Assembly (NCBI RefSeq): GCF_031199965.1
Contig: NZ_CP133605.1
Span: 2,202,501 to 2,266,500 of the forward strand
From: Paenibacillus sp. D2_2
Lineage (GTDB): Bacteria > Bacillota > Bacilli > Paenibacillales > Paenibacillaceae
Direction: 5' to 3'
DNA: 64,000 nucleotides
Shown here: in pieces, positions 1 to 11,004 of the stretch
Numbering within the stretch: position 1 is the first letter of the stretch
Layout of the letters: each line of letters starts with the position of its first letter
The notes under the pieces: model-generated
Seen by the model: only the letters and a program-made list of their open reading frames with translations
The model's database searches: none
What the model was told of the DNA's origin: nothing
Position numbers and translations under genes: made by a program

Positions 1-36
1 GCGGATCGGATTGTACAGAGCATCGCGCTGATATAA
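1..36 (+). CDS. C-terminal end of an upstream gene (partial)
   Basis: An open frame runs from the first base to a TAA at 34-36 and would encode the last eleven residues of a protein lying mostly outside the window. It is followed after about 10 bases by the strong Shine-Dalgarno of the ABC ATPase gene, so it may be the preceding gene of the same operon. Too short for any family assignment. Confidence 0.3.
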   Translation, partial: ADRIVQSIALI

Positions 37-58
37 GTTAAGGAGGAGAAGATTAGCG

Positions 59-1033
59 ATGCATCATCTAACGAAGGCAAATGATGAGATTATTTTGTCG
101 GTAGAGCATTTGAAGAAGCGGATCGGCAAACGCTGGATTGTGCAGGATGTATCGTTCGAAGTGAAAGCCGGAGAGATCTTCGGATTCCTCGGGCCGAACG
201 GGGCGGGGAAGACAACGACGATTCGCATGCTAGTTGATCTAATTCGACCGACCGAAGGGAAAGTAACGATCTGTGGATATGATGTACAACGGGATCCAGA
301 ACGTGCGCTTAGCATGGTCGGGTCGATTGTAGAGAATCCAGAAGTATATACGTATTTGACAGGTTGGGAAAACTTAGAGCAGTTCGCCAGGATGCTGCGT
401 GGGATCGATGCAGCGAGAATTCAAGAGGTTGCTGATCTGGTTGGTCTTGATCAGCGTATTCATGATAAAGTACGGACATATTCGCTCGGAATGCGACAGC
501 GTCTTGGAATTGCCCAAGCCCTACTTGGCAGACCGAAGCTGCTCATTCTCGATGAACCAACGAATGGTCTTGATCCGAAAGGGATCAAGGAGATGCGCAG
601 CTTCATCCGCCGCCTGGCAAAGGATGGGCTGGCTGTGTTCGTCTCGAGCCATCTGCTCAGCGAAATTCAAGTATTATGTGATCATGTAGCGATTATTAGC
701 CGGGGCCGGGTCCTTGCGGTAGGTGCTGTTAATGAGCTACTTGACTCGAGTACAGGTTATGTTGTCTGGGAACTAGAGCCGTCTTCCGCTGGAGAGAATA
801 TGCTGGCTAGCCTTGGAATCAGCATTGTCGAGAATGTGGATGAAGTGCTGGATGATGCGATTATCGCTGGTTTTGGTGGTGAGGCGATCGTTACCCAGAT
901 GCAGGTGGATGATATTGCGGAAATTGTGCCTCGGCTTGTAAGCTCCGGGCTTCAAGTTCGATCTGTTCAGAAGGTAATTCCAACATTGGAACAATTGTTC
1001 CTGGAGATGACGGATGGTGAGGGTGTTGAATAA
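59..1033 (+). CDS. ABC transporter ATP-binding protein (BcrA/NatA-like)
   Basis: Cytoplasmic ATPase subunit expected to drive the membrane subunit encoded next. The 324-residue protein has a Walker A GPNGAGKT at residues 45-52, an ABC signature SLGMRQ near 148-153, a Walker B LLILDEPTNGLDP and a switch histidine in SSHLLSE. The extra C-terminal domain of about 100 residues is usual for drug- or bacteriocin-export ATPases (BcrA, NatA families). The ATG follows AAGGAGGAG. The gene overlaps the permease gene by 20 bases, so the two are probably translationally coupled. Substrate cannot be told from sequence; peptide antibiotic or ion export are typical of the family. Confidence 0.92.
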   Translation: MHHLTKANDEIILSVEHLKKRIGKRWIVQDVSFEVKAGEIFGFLGPNGAGKTTTIRMLVDLIRPTEGKVTICGYDVQRDPERALSMVGSIVENPEVYTYLTGWENLEQFARMLRGIDAARIQEVADLVGLDQRIHDKVRTYSLGMRQRLGIAQALLGRPKLLILDEPTNGLDPKGIKEMRSFIRRLAKDGLAVFVSSHLLSEIQVLCDHVAIISRGRVLAVGAVNELLDSSTGYVVWELEPSSAGENMLASLGISIVENVDEVLDDAIIAGFGGEAIVTQMQVDDIAEIVPRLVSSGLQVRSVQKVIPTLEQLFLEMTDGEGVE

Positions 1034-2015
1034 TCTGCTGCTGTTAATTAAGAATGAGACGATAAAAATGATCAAGAAGAAGCGCTTTTACGTCGTTCTA
1101 CTGGTGCTGCTCGTTCTCGTCCCCATGTTCACCTATGCCCAGATGCGGGAAGCCGCTTCAAAACGCGAGAAATTCGGCGCAGACTGGCGCAGGGAGGTCC
1201 AGCAGGCTATAACGGATAATCAGAATTCACTCGGCAGCGACCGTGTTCCTGAGGAGTGGAAGAAGTACCGTAAAATCTATATCGAGCAGATGAAATATTA
1301 TCTTGAACATGACGTGAATCCGATTCAACCTGGTGGAGTATCATTCACCCGCGAATTTTTAGATAACGCCTCATCTTTGTTTATTCCTCTCTTGATCATG
1401 GGCGTAGGATCAGATATTGTATCCTCCGAGCGGACGGCGGGTACGATCAAGATGCTACTCACAAGGCCGGTCCGAAGGTGGAAAATACTGCTGAGCAAGT
1501 TAATTACGCTAATAATGTTCGTCTCTTTGATCATCGTCTCTACGCTGCTCATATGCTACTTGATTTCCGGGTTGTTTTTTGGTTACAGTGGATTTCAGCT
1601 TCCGGTATTTAGTGGCTTCCAATTGAATGGTGCCGAGGTGGATATGTCCAATGTCCATGCTGTACCACAGTGGAAATATATTTGCATGCAGTCGGGGTTA
1701 ATCTGGTTCGTTGGAATTGTGGTTGCGATGCTAGCTTTTATGGTATCGGTGCTCGTTCGCAGTACTGCTGCGAGCATTGTCATTATGATGGCCGCGCTAA
1801 TCGCTGGTAATATTCTCAGTAATATGGCATCAGCCTGGACGAGTGCTAAATATTTGTTCATGGTCAATCTCGGCCTTACGAACTATTTATCGGGGACGCC
1901 GGCTCCAATAGAAGGCATGACACTGGGCTTTTCACTCGCTGTTCTTGCCATTTGGGCGGCTTGTTCAACAATCGTCTCATTCCTTGTCTTTACGAAACAG
2001 GATATCATGAATTAA
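1014..2015 (+). CDS. ABC-2 type transporter permease
   Basis: Integral membrane partner of the preceding ATPase. A first hydrophobic segment near residues 25-42 is followed by a long polar extracellular loop (about 45-115), then five hydrophobic stretches, an arrangement typical of ABC-2 family permeases (NatB/YhaP-like). The motif region SSERTAGTIKMLLTRPV just after the second helix is a recognisable ABC-2 signature and probably contacts the ATPase. The start lies inside the ATPase reading frame. It ends about 90 bases before parE, without a clear terminator. Confidence 0.9.
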   Translation: MVRVLNNLLLLIKNETIKMIKKKRFYVVLLVLLVLVPMFTYAQMREAASKREKFGADWRREVQQAITDNQNSLGSDRVPEEWKKYRKIYIEQMKYYLEHDVNPIQPGGVSFTREFLDNASSLFIPLLIMGVGSDIVSSERTAGTIKMLLTRPVRRWKILLSKLITLIMFVSLIIVSTLLICYLISGLFFGYSGFQLPVFSGFQLNGAEVDMSNVHAVPQWKYICMQSGLIWFVGIVVAMLAFMVSVLVRSTAASIVIMMAALIAGNILSNMASAWTSAKYLFMVNLGLTNYLSGTPAPIEGMTLGFSLAVLAIWAACSTIVSFLVFTKQDIMN

Positions 2016-2106
2016 AATGGACAAGGATAAGAAAACATTTGTTTGCATTTATTTGGATTTGTAGTACATTAACGACTACATAACGAAAGTAAAAGGGGGA
2101 GCATGA

Positions 2107-4090
2107 ATGGCGGAACAAATCGATTTGTTCGAAGAAGCTTCCGGCATCACTTCCGGAAGTGAATCTTCGGGATACGACGCGGACGACATTCAAGTGCTCG
2201 AAGGGCTTGTCGCAGTACGGAAAAGGCCAGGGATGTATATTGGCAGTACGAGCTCGTCGGGACTTCATCATCTGGTCTGGGAAATTGTGGATAATGCGGT
2301 CGACGAGCATTTGGCCAAATTTTGTTCCAAGATCGATATTACATTGAACAAGGATGGTTCTGTAACCATAGTAGATAATGGCCGCGGTATTCCAACTGGA
2401 ATGCATAAGATCGGTGTTCCTACGCCGCAGGTCGTCTATACGATTCTGCATGCGGGGGGCAAGTTCGGCGGCTCCGGTTATAAGAAGTCCGGGGGACTGC
2501 ATGGGGTTGGCGCTTCCGTAACTAACGCGCTATCCGAGTGGCTTGAAGTTGAGATCTATCGTGACGGCAAAATTCACCGCATGCGATTCGAGTACTGGGT
2601 GGATAAAAAGGTGTCGAACATGTTGGTGAACCGGTAACTGGACTCGAAATTATCGGCAATACGAATAAGACCGGTACGAAGGTAACATTCAAGCCGGATA
2701 TTCGAGTGTTTACGAATGGGATTGGACTTAATTATGATACGCTCGCGGATCGATTGCAGGAAATCGCTTTTCTGAATTCGGGTCTGAAGGTGACTTTGAA
2801 GGATGAGCGTTCCGATCGCTCCGACGAGTTTTTTTACGAGGGCGGCGCGAGTCAATTTGTCGAATTTCTGAATGACGGCAAGGACGTGCTACATGATGTG
2901 GTTCACTTCTATGCAGAGCGGGAAGAGATCGAGGTAGAGGTAGCATTGCAATATAATGTGGGCTACACGGAGACTTTGGTGTCCTTTGTTAACTCGATTC
3001 CTACTCGGGGTGGCGGTACGCATGAGACAGGCTTCAAAACGGCGTACACACGCGTCATGAATGAATACGCAAGGAAAACTTCGATTCTCAAAGAGAAGGA
3101 TAAGAATCTGGACGGCAACGATCTACGTGAAGGTATGATGGCTGTCATCAGCGTGAAGATGTCTGAGGTGGAATTCGTCGGTCAGACGAAGGATCAACTC
3201 GGGAGTGCTTCCGCACGGGGTGCAGTAGAGTCTGTCGTATCCGAGAAAATGGCTCTGTTCTTGGAGGAGAATCCGCAGGTCGCTCAAGTTCTGATCAAGA
3301 AGGCGGTGCAGGCCTCCAAAGCGAGGGAAGCAGCACGTAAAGCGCGAGATGAGATGCGCAGCGGCAAAAAGCGTAGCGAGAGCACGAATCTTGGCGGCAA
3401 GCTGTCTCCGGCACAGTCGAAGGATTATGCACGCAATGAACTGTTCATTGTCGAAGGGGATTCTGCTGGCGGCTCGGCGAAGCAGGGCCGGGACTCCAAG
3501 TTCCAGGCGATTCTGCCGCTGAAGGGTAAGCCGATGAACCCTGAGAAGGCCAAGCTGGCTGATATTCTGAAGAACGATGAGTATCGGGCCATTATTGCGG
3601 CGATCGGTGCAGGTATCGGCACAGAATTCGCTGTCGAGGATAGCAATTATGCAAAAATTGTTATCATGACGGATGCCGATACTGATGGAGCACATATTCA
3701 GGTACTCTTGCTAACGTTCTTCTATCGTTATATGAAGCCACTGATCGATGCCGGTCGGGTGTACATTGCCCAGCCTCCGCTGTACAAGATCACGAGGCGT
3801 TCAGGCAAGCTGGAGACGGTGCGATATGCATGGAGCGATGAGCAATTGCAAAATTATTTGAAGGAATTCGGTAAAAATTTCGAGTTGCAGCGTTATAAAG
3901 GACTGGGGAAATGAATCCGGATCAGCTGTGGGAGACGACGATGAATCCGGAAAGCCGTACAATGCTGCAGGTGAAGATTGAAGATGCAGCTAAGGCGGAA
4001 CGGCGTGTATCCACCTTGATGGGGGATAAGGTTGACCCACGCAAGCGTTGGATCGTAGAGAACGTCGATTTTACGGAGTATGAGGAATAG
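2107..4090 (+). CDS. parE: DNA topoisomerase IV subunit B (frame broken twice)
   Basis: ATPase and TOPRIM subunit of topoisomerase IV, which decatenates daughter chromosomes together with ParC. The reading frame is interrupted at 2610-2611 and at 3905-3908; adding one G at each place restores a continuous protein of about 661 residues, the normal ParE length. Visible parts are the GHKL ATPase motifs ([30 protein letters not shown]), the TOPRIM motifs [14 protein letters not shown] and DADTDGAHI, and a RYKGLG motif at the second break. The gene is essential in bacteria, and parC starts 13 bases after it, so real inactivation is very unlikely; consensus deletions are the better explanation. The ATG is preceded by AAAAGGGGGAGC. 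Confidence 0.95.
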
Positions 4091-4103
4091 AGGGTGACTT
4101 GAT

Positions 4104-6536
4104 TTGAGTATGTTGGAGAATTTCTTACCGGCTTATTTGGAAGAGGTCGTAGGGGATCGCTTTGGCAGGTATTCCAAATATATAATTCAGGACCGTGCCA
4201 TTCCTGACGTGCGCGATGGGCTCAAGCCGGTTCAGCGGCGGATACTGTATGCGATGTATGATTCGGGGAATACGCCGGACAAGCCTTACCGCAAGTCGGC
4301 CAAAACGGTCGGCGATGTGATGGGGAATTATCATCCACACGGTGACTCTTCGATTTATGAAGGCATGGTGAGGATGGCTCAGCCTTGGAAGATGGGACAT
4401 ATGCTGGTTGATGGTCATGGCAACTGGGGTTCCCAGGATGACGATCCGGCAGCGGCGATGCGCTATACAGAAGCGCGACTGTCACCGATTGCGATGGAGT
4501 TGCTGCGGGATATTGAGAAACGGACAGTACCGTTCAAAGATAACTTTGATAACTCAACTTTAGAGCCTGTGGTACTGCCATCCCGTTATCCTAATCTGCT
4601 CGTTAACGGAGTTAGCGGGATTTCAGCAGGATTTGCAACGGAGATACCTCCGCATAATCTACGCGAAGTTATTGATGCTTGTATTGCTGTTATGGAACGG
4701 CCAGAGCTTGGATTGGAGGAGATTACTTCCATCGTTAAAGGGCCGGATTTCCCTACAGGCGGAATCATTATGGGCGAGGAAGGCATCTTCGATGCCTATC
4801 GCACCGGGAAAGGGCGCATCTACTTGCGTTCCAAGACAGAGATCGAGAACCTGCGCGGTGGTAAGCAGCAGATTATCGTAACAGAAATCCCGTATCAGGT
4901 TGTTAAATCCCGTCTGGTGACGGCAATGGAAAATATTCGGCTGGAGAAAAAGGTAGACGGGATCGCTGAGGTTCGTGATGAGAGTGGACGTAACGGTCTG
5001 CGGATTGTCATTGAACTGAAGAAAGATGCTGATGCCCAAGGGATTCTGGCTTATCTGCTGAAGAAGACCGACCTACAGGTCACTTATAATTTTAATATGG
5101 TAGCGATCGTCAACAAAGCTCCGCGCCAGCTCGGCTTAAAAGCGATTCTTGAAGCGTATATCGCTCACCAGCGTGAGGTTGTGACGCACCGGACGCAATA
5201 TGAGCTAGAGAAGCTGGAAGACCGCGCTCATGTGCTCGAAGGTCTGGTCAAGGCGCTTAATATTTTGGACGAAGTTATTGCGGCGATCAAAGCTTCGAAG
5301 AATCGTCAAGATGCACAGAACAATCTGCAATGGATGTTCGGCTTTACGGAACGTCAGGCAGACTCGATTCTTACTTTGCAATTATACCGTTTAACGAATT
5401 TGGAGATTACTTCGCTACAGAAAGAGCTCGACGAGATCGTGAAGAAGATCGCTGTATTACGCGGGATTCTGGAGAGCGATAAGAAACTCGTGGCTCTGAT
5501 CAAGAAAGAGTTGTTAGAAATCCGTGAGAAATACGGGATTGACCGTCGCTCGGAGATTCAGAGCGAAGTGGAAGAGCTTAAGGTTAATCTTGAGGTGATG
5601 GTTGCTCAGGAGGACGTGCTGGTGACTCTGTCCAACGAGGGCTATATTAAGCGGACTAGCATGCTCTCGTTCACCCGTTCCGGCGGCGAGCGTGATGGCT
5701 CCGGGGTGAAGGAAGGCGACTATGTCAGACATGTGTTTGATGTGGATACGTTGCAGAATATTCTCATCTTTACACAGCGCGGACAATACTTCCTGTTGCC
5801 GGTGCATCAGATTCCCGAGTTCAAATGGAAGGACAACGGAACCGCGATTGTTAACGTCATACCACTGGCCAAAGAAGATACTATCATCGGAGCCATTCCG
5901 CTCAAATCTTTCGATGAAGCGGGCGTCAGTCTTGTCTTCGTAACAAAACGCGGACAAGTGAAACGTACGGAATTGAAGGAATACGAGACGAAGCGTTCGA
6001 CGGCAGTTGCGGCCTGCAAAGTGGCGGATGGGGACGAAATTATTAAAGTTCAGATTAGCCGAGGCAGTCAGGATATTGTTCTGTTAACGAAGCAAGGGAT
6101 GGCCATTCGCTTCGCTGAGAATGAAGTGAATGCGATGGGTCGCGTGTCTGCTGGTGTGAAGGGTATCGGTCTGAAGGAGGACGATGAGGTCGTCAGCGCG
6201 CTATGGGTTCAAGGCGATGAAGGCGAGTTGCTCGTTATCTCAGATCTAGGCTATGCGAAGCGCAGCCTGCTGCTCGATTATCCGCTCCAAAGCCGTGGAG
6301 GCAAGGGAGTGCAGACATTTGAATTCAAGGAAGGCAAGCGTGTTAAGCCAAACGGCAGCCGGATTGCAGGCGGCTTCCATTGTAAGGAGCCAATTACGAT
6401 TGTGGCGATGACTCGGGAAGGGCAAGCTTATAGCTTTAGCTCAGAATCGGCGCCGCTTGCGGACCGTAAGTCGATCGGCAAGATCATGGCCCACATCGAA
6501 AAACAAGATGAAATTGTTGATCTGCTGATTTATTAA
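4104..6536 (+). CDS. parC: DNA topoisomerase IV subunit A
   Basis: Breakage-reunion subunit of topoisomerase IV. 810 residues, intact. The winged-helix region contains the quinolone-resistance segment [17 protein letters not shown] (about 77-93; serines at the usual target positions, so no obvious resistance change) and the catalytic tyrosine in [12 protein letters not shown] at residue 121. The C-terminal part has the repeated blades of the beta-pinwheel DNA-wrapping domain. It starts with TTG two codons before an ATG (4110); either is possible. Co-transcribed with parE and followed by a strong terminator. Confidence 0.97.
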   Translation: MSMLENFLPAYLEEVVGDRFGRYSKYIIQDRAIPDVRDGLKPVQRRILYAMYDSGNTPDKPYRKSAKTVGDVMGNYHPHGDSSIYEGMVRMAQPWKMGHMLVDGHGNWGSQDDDPAAAMRYTEARLSPIAMELLRDIEKRTVPFKDNFDNSTLEPVVLPSRYPNLLVNGVSGISAGFATEIPPHNLREVIDACIAVMERPELGLEEITSIVKGPDFPTGGIIMGEEGIFDAYRTGKGRIYLRSKTEIENLRGGKQQIIVTEIPYQVVKSRLVTAMENIRLEKKVDGIAEVRDESGRNGLRIVIELKKDADAQGILAYLLKKTDLQVTYNFNMVAIVNKAPRQLGLKAILEAYIAHQREVVTHRTQYELEKLEDRAHVLEGLVKALNILDEVIAAIKASKNRQDAQNNLQWMFGFTERQADSILTLQLYRLTNLEITSLQKELDEIVKKIAVLRGILESDKKLVALIKKELLEIREKYGIDRRSEIQSEVEELKVNLEVMVAQEDVLVTLSNEGYIKRTSMLSFTRSGGERDGSGVKEGDYVRHVFDVDTLQNILIFTQRGQYFLLPVHQIPEFKWKDNGTAIVNVIPLAKEDTIIGAIPLKSFDEAGVSLVFVTKRGQVKRTELKEYETKRSTAVAACKVADGDEIIKVQISRGSQDIVLLTKQGMAIRFAENEVNAMGRVSAGVKGIGLKEDDEVVSALWVQGDEGELLVISDLGYAKRSLLLDYPLQSRGGKGVQTFEFKEGKRVKPNGSRIAGGFHCKEPITIVAMTREGQAYSFSSESAPLADRKSIGKIMAHIEKQDEIVDLLIY

Positions 6537-6579
6537 GTGGTGATCTAAGCGTTTTATTGGATCTATTTATAGAATAATG

Positions 6580-6622
6580 AAGAACCTTCAAGTCCGCGCT
6601 TGGCGGATTTGAAGGTTCTTTG
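6580..6622 (+). terminator. Rho-independent terminator of parE-parC
   Basis: AGAACCTTCAAGTCCGC and GCGGATTTGAAGGTTCT form a stem of about 17 base pairs, with one wobble, around a four-base loop, followed by a short T run. It closes the parE-parC unit. Confidence 0.85.
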
Positions 6623-6753
6623 TGTTATGGTTAACCTATCATGAATTAACGGAGTTTATTACAATACACTTGTGATGAGATTATTTCTATAGACGAGACT
6701 GAATCAAATACCATACAATTGCATTAGTTCGACATTTCAAGGAGGAAAAATTC

Positions 6754-7575
6754 ATGCATAACACACAACATATTTTGGATGCAAAAAATTTCATTATGAG
6801 CAAGATAAAAGATTGTCCTACCATTGGATTGATTCTAGGCTCAGGCCTCGGAACACTTGCTAACGATATCGAAAACCCTGTAACAATCCCATACACCGAA
6901 ATTCCTCATTTTGCACAGTCTTCAGCTGTTGGCCATGCCAACGAGTTGGTGATTGGACAATTGAAGGGGAAGACAGTAGCCGCTATGAAAGGGCGTTTTC
7001 ATTATTATGAAGGCTTTACTTTAGATGAAGTTACTTTTCCAGTGCGTGTAATGAAGGCGCTTGGAGTTGAGAATCTTATTATTACGAATGCATGTGGAGC
7101 AGTGAATACAAGCTTTAATCCAGGGGATTTAATGTTGATTACAGATCATATCAACCTGGTTGGACAGAATCCGTTAATCGGGCCAAATAACGATGAATTG
7201 GGCACTCGCTTCCCAGATTTGTCCCAAGCCTATAATCCTGATTTACGTAAACTTGCTGGGGAAGTTGCTAATGACCTTAACATGAATTTACAACAAGGTG
7301 TCTATGCATGGTGGAGCGGACCTACATACGAGACTCCGGCTGAGATCCGTATGATCCGTACGATGGGAGCCGATGCAGTGGGTATGTCCACAGTCCCTGA
7401 GGCGATTGTGGCTGTCCACGGAAATATGAAAGTACTCGGAATATCCTGCTTAACAAATATGGCTTGCGGTATTCTAGATCAGCCCCTGAACCATGAAGAA
7501 GTGATTGAAGTAGCGGGTAAGGTTAGAGTGAATTTTATTGCATTAATTAAAGGCATTTTAGAAAGAATGGAATAG
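6754..7575 (+). CDS. Purine nucleoside phosphorylase, trimeric PNP-I type
   Basis: Phosphorolyses purine (deoxy)nucleosides to base plus (deoxy)ribose-1-phosphate in nucleoside salvage. The 273-residue length and motifs match the PunA/PupG group: GLILGSGLG with the phosphate-binding serine near the N terminus, MKGRFHYYEG, NACGAVN, GPTYETPAEIRM and GADAVGMSTVPE, followed by the C-terminal CLTNMACG region with the base-binding Asn. The ATG follows AAGGAGGAAA. The next gene is a nucleoside deoxyribosyltransferase, suggesting a small salvage unit. I prefer not to choose between the names punA and pupG. Confidence 0.95.
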   Translation: MHNTQHILDAKNFIMSKIKDCPTIGLILGSGLGTLANDIENPVTIPYTEIPHFAQSSAVGHANELVIGQLKGKTVAAMKGRFHYYEGFTLDEVTFPVRVMKALGVENLIITNACGAVNTSFNPGDLMLITDHINLVGQNPLIGPNNDELGTRFPDLSQAYNPDLRKLAGEVANDLNMNLQQGVYAWWSGPTYETPAEIRMIRTMGADAVGMSTVPEAIVAVHGNMKVLGISCLTNMACGILDQPLNHEEVIEVAGKVRVNFIALIKGILERME

Positions 7576-7649
7576 TGGGCGCAGAACAGGGATCTCCCTT
7601 GGCTTAACTTGTCTATGCAGAATACATCGTATCGGAGGCCAACAAGAAG

Positions 7650-8072
7650 ATGAAGAGAGTTTATCTCGCTAGTCCATTCTTTAACGATAAAGAGGTCGCT
7701 GTTCTTGAGCAGGTAGAGAAGATTTTAGCCGACAAAGGCATGAACGTATTTTCACCATTTAGAAAAAGTAATGAAAATGCGGAGTTTGGTTCACGTCAAT
7801 GGTCGATTGAAACATTTATGACCGATATTAAATATATTAAATGGTCTGAAATTGTTGTGGGCATTTATCATGGGAACTATTCAGACACAGGAACAGCTTG
7901 GGAGTTTGGTTACGCTTATGCGACGGATAAACCAGTGATTTTAGTTCATGTTGGCGAGAACAGTAACTTGATGGTTCATGAAGGAGCTCATGCTAATATT
8001 ACATTGGAAGAGCTTAAAGATTATGACTTTGACAAGCTGCCAAGCTCTTTCTATTCAGGTGAAATGTTGTAG
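7650..8072 (+). CDS. Nucleoside 2-deoxyribosyltransferase
   Basis: Transfers deoxyribose between nucleobases. The 140-residue protein starts with the YLASPFF segment, and shows ETFMTDIKYIKWSEIVV (nucleophile glutamate region) and DTGTAWEFGYAYATDKPVI, which are the family's hallmarks. The ATG follows CGGAGGCC. It lies 74 bases after the purine nucleoside phosphorylase gene with no terminator between them, so the two are probably co-expressed in nucleoside or base recycling. Confidence 0.9.
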   Translation: MKRVYLASPFFNDKEVAVLEQVEKILADKGMNVFSPFRKSNENAEFGSRQWSIETFMTDIKYIKWSEIVVGIYHGNYSDTGTAWEFGYAYATDKPVILVHVGENSNLMVHEGAHANITLEELKDYDFDKLPSSFYSGEML

Positions 8073-8091
8073 GACTGAGTTTGAAATGTAT

Positions 8092-8134
8092 CAAAAAGCC
8101 GGGATCATCGTATTGATGTTCCTGGCTTTTTTGT
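8092..8134 (+). terminator. Rho-independent terminator
   Basis: An imperfect stem AAAAGCCGGGATCATC / GATGTTCCTGGCTTTTTT closes the nucleoside salvage genes; the T run reads in the plus direction. Confidence 0.75.
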
Positions 8135-8169
8135 GTAGTGAAGCTTTGATCATGCCATATTTGGAGTAA

Positions 8170-9035
8170 TTAAATCATAATTAAGTGGTCGACAAAAGCG
8201 CTGATGATCGGATTTATCGACGTATCCTTGCGATAGACAAGGCCTACTTTCTTGCGTGGTGCGGGATCGGCAAGTGGAATAATCGCTACCTTTTCGCTAA
8301 TCACGGTCTTGCCATAGGACTTGGGCAGAATCGTACCGCCTACACTTTGTTCGGCCATATGTAATTGAGATTCCAGGGTGGAGAGCTCCATAACAGGATT
8401 TAGTTGAATCTCCAGCTCGGCACAGGCGGAGTCGATCATCTGCCGAACCAGGAACTTCTGCGGGAATAGCACAAGTGAGACCTCGGCCAGCTGCTGAATC
8501 GTTATGTGGGAGTAGGTAGCATATTCATGGCTGGTGGAAATGGCCAGCACTAATTCTTCATCATAGAGTGGACGATAGACCAGTTGTTCATCAAATAGAG
8601 GCAGAAATACGACACCAACATCCAGCTGATTGTGCAACAATCCATCTCTGGTCTCCTCGGTAGCAAGCTCTGTAACGGTCAGCTCGATTCCGGGATAGAG
8701 GCGATGGAAAGCGACTAGAGCATCAGTTAATAAATGGTTGCCTGAGCAGCCAATCCGCAGCTTCCCCTCTGTAGCCCGGATAATTCATTAATTTCCTGAC
8801 GAGCCAGCTTGAGTTCGTTAATGACCCGGTAAGCGTGCCCGAGCAGAATATGCCCGGCCTGGGTTAGAATCGTCTTCTTGCCAGAACGGTGAAATAGCGG
8901 GGCTCCAAGCTCATGTTCTAGCAGTCGGATCTGGTGGCTTAATGTAGGCTGTGAAATGCCTAATTTCTCAGCCGCTCTCGTAAAATGAAGCTCCTCGCTA
9001 ACAGCCAGAAAGTACTCTAATAACCGGTGTTCCAT
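8170..9035 (-). CDS. LysR-family transcriptional regulator (frame broken once)
   Basis: The N-terminal winged helix-turn-helix is clear: LEYFLAVSEELHFTRAAEKL then GISQPTLSHQIRLLE and a wing GAPLFHRSGKKTILT. The frame is lost at a C run at 8764-8767; adding one base gives QRGKLRIGCSGNH and joins the effector-binding domain, for a total of about 288 residues, standard for LysR proteins. The effector domain ends near 8170. It is transcribed divergently from ilvE across a 126-base intergenic region that holds an inverted repeat, so ilvE and the regulator's own gene are the likely targets. The inducer is unknown. Confidence 0.88.
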
Positions 9036-9048
9036 TCGTAGCCCCCTT

Positions 9049-9082
9049 TATCGATAGATAATTTCTATGATTATAATCGATA
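9049..9082. promoter_or_regulatory. Inverted repeat, candidate LysR operator
   Basis: TATCGATA at 9049-9056 and AATCGATA at 9075-9082 form an A/T-rich dyad between the divergent LysR and ilvE genes. LysR proteins usually bind T-N11-A dyads in exactly such positions. The assignment is an inference from position and symmetry. Confidence 0.45.
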
Positions 9083-9161
9083 CCATAATATTGATCAATA
9101 CAGATTAAATCGCTATAGTTATTAACAATAACTACCGTACCTAAGAAAGGGAGCGCTTGAT

Positions 9162-10228
9162 ATGGAACAGCTACAAGTGATTCGAACCAATCAGCCGAAG
9201 AGCAAACCAAATGAAGGGGAGCTGGGCTTTGGCAAATATTTCAGTGACCATATGTTTGTTGCAAATTATACGACTCAGCAAGGCTGGCATGATGCTAGAA
9301 TTATTCCTTACGGGCCAATAAGCCTGGAACCATCCGCAATGGTGCTACATTATGGACAGGAAGTATTCGAAGGTATGAAGGCATACCGGGGAATGAATGG
9401 AGAGATTAATCTATTCAGACCGGAGAAGAATATCCAGCGCATGAATCTGTCCTGTGACAGATTAGGGATTCCTCAGGTAGATTCGGAATGGATGCTTGAG
9501 GCGATCTGTAAACTGGTTGAGATCGATCAAGACTGGATCCCGCAGCAGGTGGAAAATTCACTCTATATCCGTCCGTTCATCATTGCGACCGAGCCATGCC
9601 TTGGAGTACGTGCAGCTAAAGAATATCAACTGCTCATTATTACTTCTCCGGTGGGAGCTTATTATTCCAGCGGCTTGGCGCCAGTATCGATCTATGTAGA
9701 GGATCAATATGTCAGAGCAGTTCGCGGAGGAACAGGCGCGGCCAAGACTTCGATCAACTATGCTTCAAGCATCAAAGCGCAAGAAGAAGCCAAGCGCCAG
9801 GGCTACTCTCAGGTCATGTGGCTTGACGGCATTGAGCAGCGCTATATTGAAGAAGTTGGAAGTATGAATGTATTCTTCAAGGTGAATGGGGAAGTCATTA
9901 CTCCGGAGCTGAACGGTAGTATTCTGCCAGGGGTCACGCGTGATTCGGTCATTGCAATGCTGAAGCATTGGGGAATCCCAGTGACGGAACGCAAAATTAC
10001 CGTTGAGGAGTTGTTCGAGGCTCATAAGCAAGGAAAGTTGGAGGAAGCCTTCGGCACTGGTACTGCTGCAGTCATCTCCCCGATCGGTGCGATGAAGTGG
10101 GGGAGCTGAGTATTCAAATCAATGAAGGCAATATCGGAGAAGTTTCCGGTAGATTGTATGATTCGATTACAGGAATTCAGCAAGGAAAGCTTGATGATCC
10201 TCTTCACTGGAGATATTTGATAGGGTAA
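9162..10228 (+). CDS. ilvE: Branched-chain amino acid aminotransferase (frame broken near 3' end)
   Basis: PLP-dependent class IV aminotransferase for the last step of valine, leucine and isoleucine synthesis or the first step of their breakdown. Visible motifs are LHYGQEVFEGMKAYR, SLYIRPFIIA, the PLP lysine in GGTGAAKTSINYASS, and GTGTAAVISPIG. The frame breaks in a G run at 10099-10103; adding one G continues through WGELSIQINEGNIGE to LHWRYLIG, about 355 residues, the expected length. The ATG follows AAAGGGAGCG. Divergent from a LysR gene and followed by a terminator. Confidence 0.95.
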
Positions 10229-10254
10229 TAGAAATACGGTCATAGATGAAATTG

Positions 10255-10284
10255 GACCAGGTCGCCTAATGGCGGCCTTTTTTT
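10255..10284 (+). terminator. Rho-independent terminator of ilvE
   Basis: AGGTCGCC TAAT GGCGGCC followed by eight T: a compact stem with a T tract 27 bases after the restored ilvE stop. Confidence 0.8.
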
Positions 10285-10410
10285 TCTTCTTCTTAGCTCC
10301 TAATCCCAGATTGAAAAATAATCCAATAAATTTTCTTGATGGAAAAATATTTGCACAAGGGAAAGATGGTGACTATGATATAAGACATGAGGACTTTGAA
10401 GGGGGAATGG

Positions 10411-11004
10411 ATGTTGATTCAAATACATGGATTAACAGAAGAGGAGATTTACAAACTAGCAGAAATTTCTGCAGAGGGATTTAAGGATAATCCTGGGTTT
10501 CTGTTATGGGGGGATGATTCCAATTCTCGAAAGTATGTACTGACCCAGTTTTTCAATATTGTACTTGAAACATTAGCTGCAAACAAAATGGTATATGCAA
10601 CATCGGAGAATTATGAAGGTATTTGTGCATTTTGGACTAAGAAGACGAGACTTAATTTGAAACAAAAATTTAAAATGCTAAAGTTGATCAAGTATTTTTC
10701 GATAAGAAGGCTAGCTAAGCTTTCAAAGCAGTTCTCAGGAATGAAAAGAGCAGAGCACTTTGTCAAAGAAGATGATGATTATCTCTTTATTTTTATGGTT
10801 GTTGTGCAAGAGCAGTACAGGCATCAGGGATATATGAGAAAAATGATGGAATTTCTATTTGGGGAAGCTGAAAAACGAAATATTCCATGCATTCTAGAAA
10901 CGGACAGCAAAAGAAACGCAGAAATATATTCATATTATGGTATGAAAACAGAGAGTGTCCAACAGCTTTCTTCAGAGTTAACCTATTACATTCTTAAGCG
11001 TTAA
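10411..11004 (+). CDS. GNAT-family N-acetyltransferase
   Basis: About 197 residues. The acetyl-CoA binding region is visible as VVVQEQYRHQGYMRKMMEF (the R/Q-x-x-G-x-G/A-like loop and following helix), followed by ETDSKRNAEIYSYYGM, the usual beta5-alpha4 segment of GNAT enzymes. I choose the ATG at 10411 because GGGGGA lies just upstream; an in-frame ATG at 10387 lacks such a site. Substrate unknown. The gene stands alone between a terminator and a 200-base AT-rich gap. Confidence 0.85.
   Translation: MLIQIHGLTEEEIYKLAEISAEGFKDNPGFLLWGDDSNSRKYVLTQFFNIVLETLAANKMVYATSENYEGICAFWTKKTRLNLKQKFKMLKLIKYFSIRRLAKLSKQFSGMKRAEHFVKEDDDYLFIFMVVVQEQYRHQGYMRKMMEFLFGEAEKRNIPCILETDSKRNAEIYSYYGMKTESVQQLSSELTYYILKR

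Noticed and set aside
1325..1867. Several open frames of 60-100 codons on the strand opposite to the ABC permease and other genes
   Set aside because: They lie wholly opposite well-supported genes, lack ribosome binding sites and encode no recognisable motifs.
2600..3915. parE as a true pseudogene
   Set aside because: The gene is essential, parC beside it is intact, and both breaks disappear with one added base in a G run.
6624..6753. Possible purine riboswitch before the purine nucleoside phosphorylase gene
   Set aside because: The conserved loop sequences of purine aptamers are not present; only an ordinary leader is visible.
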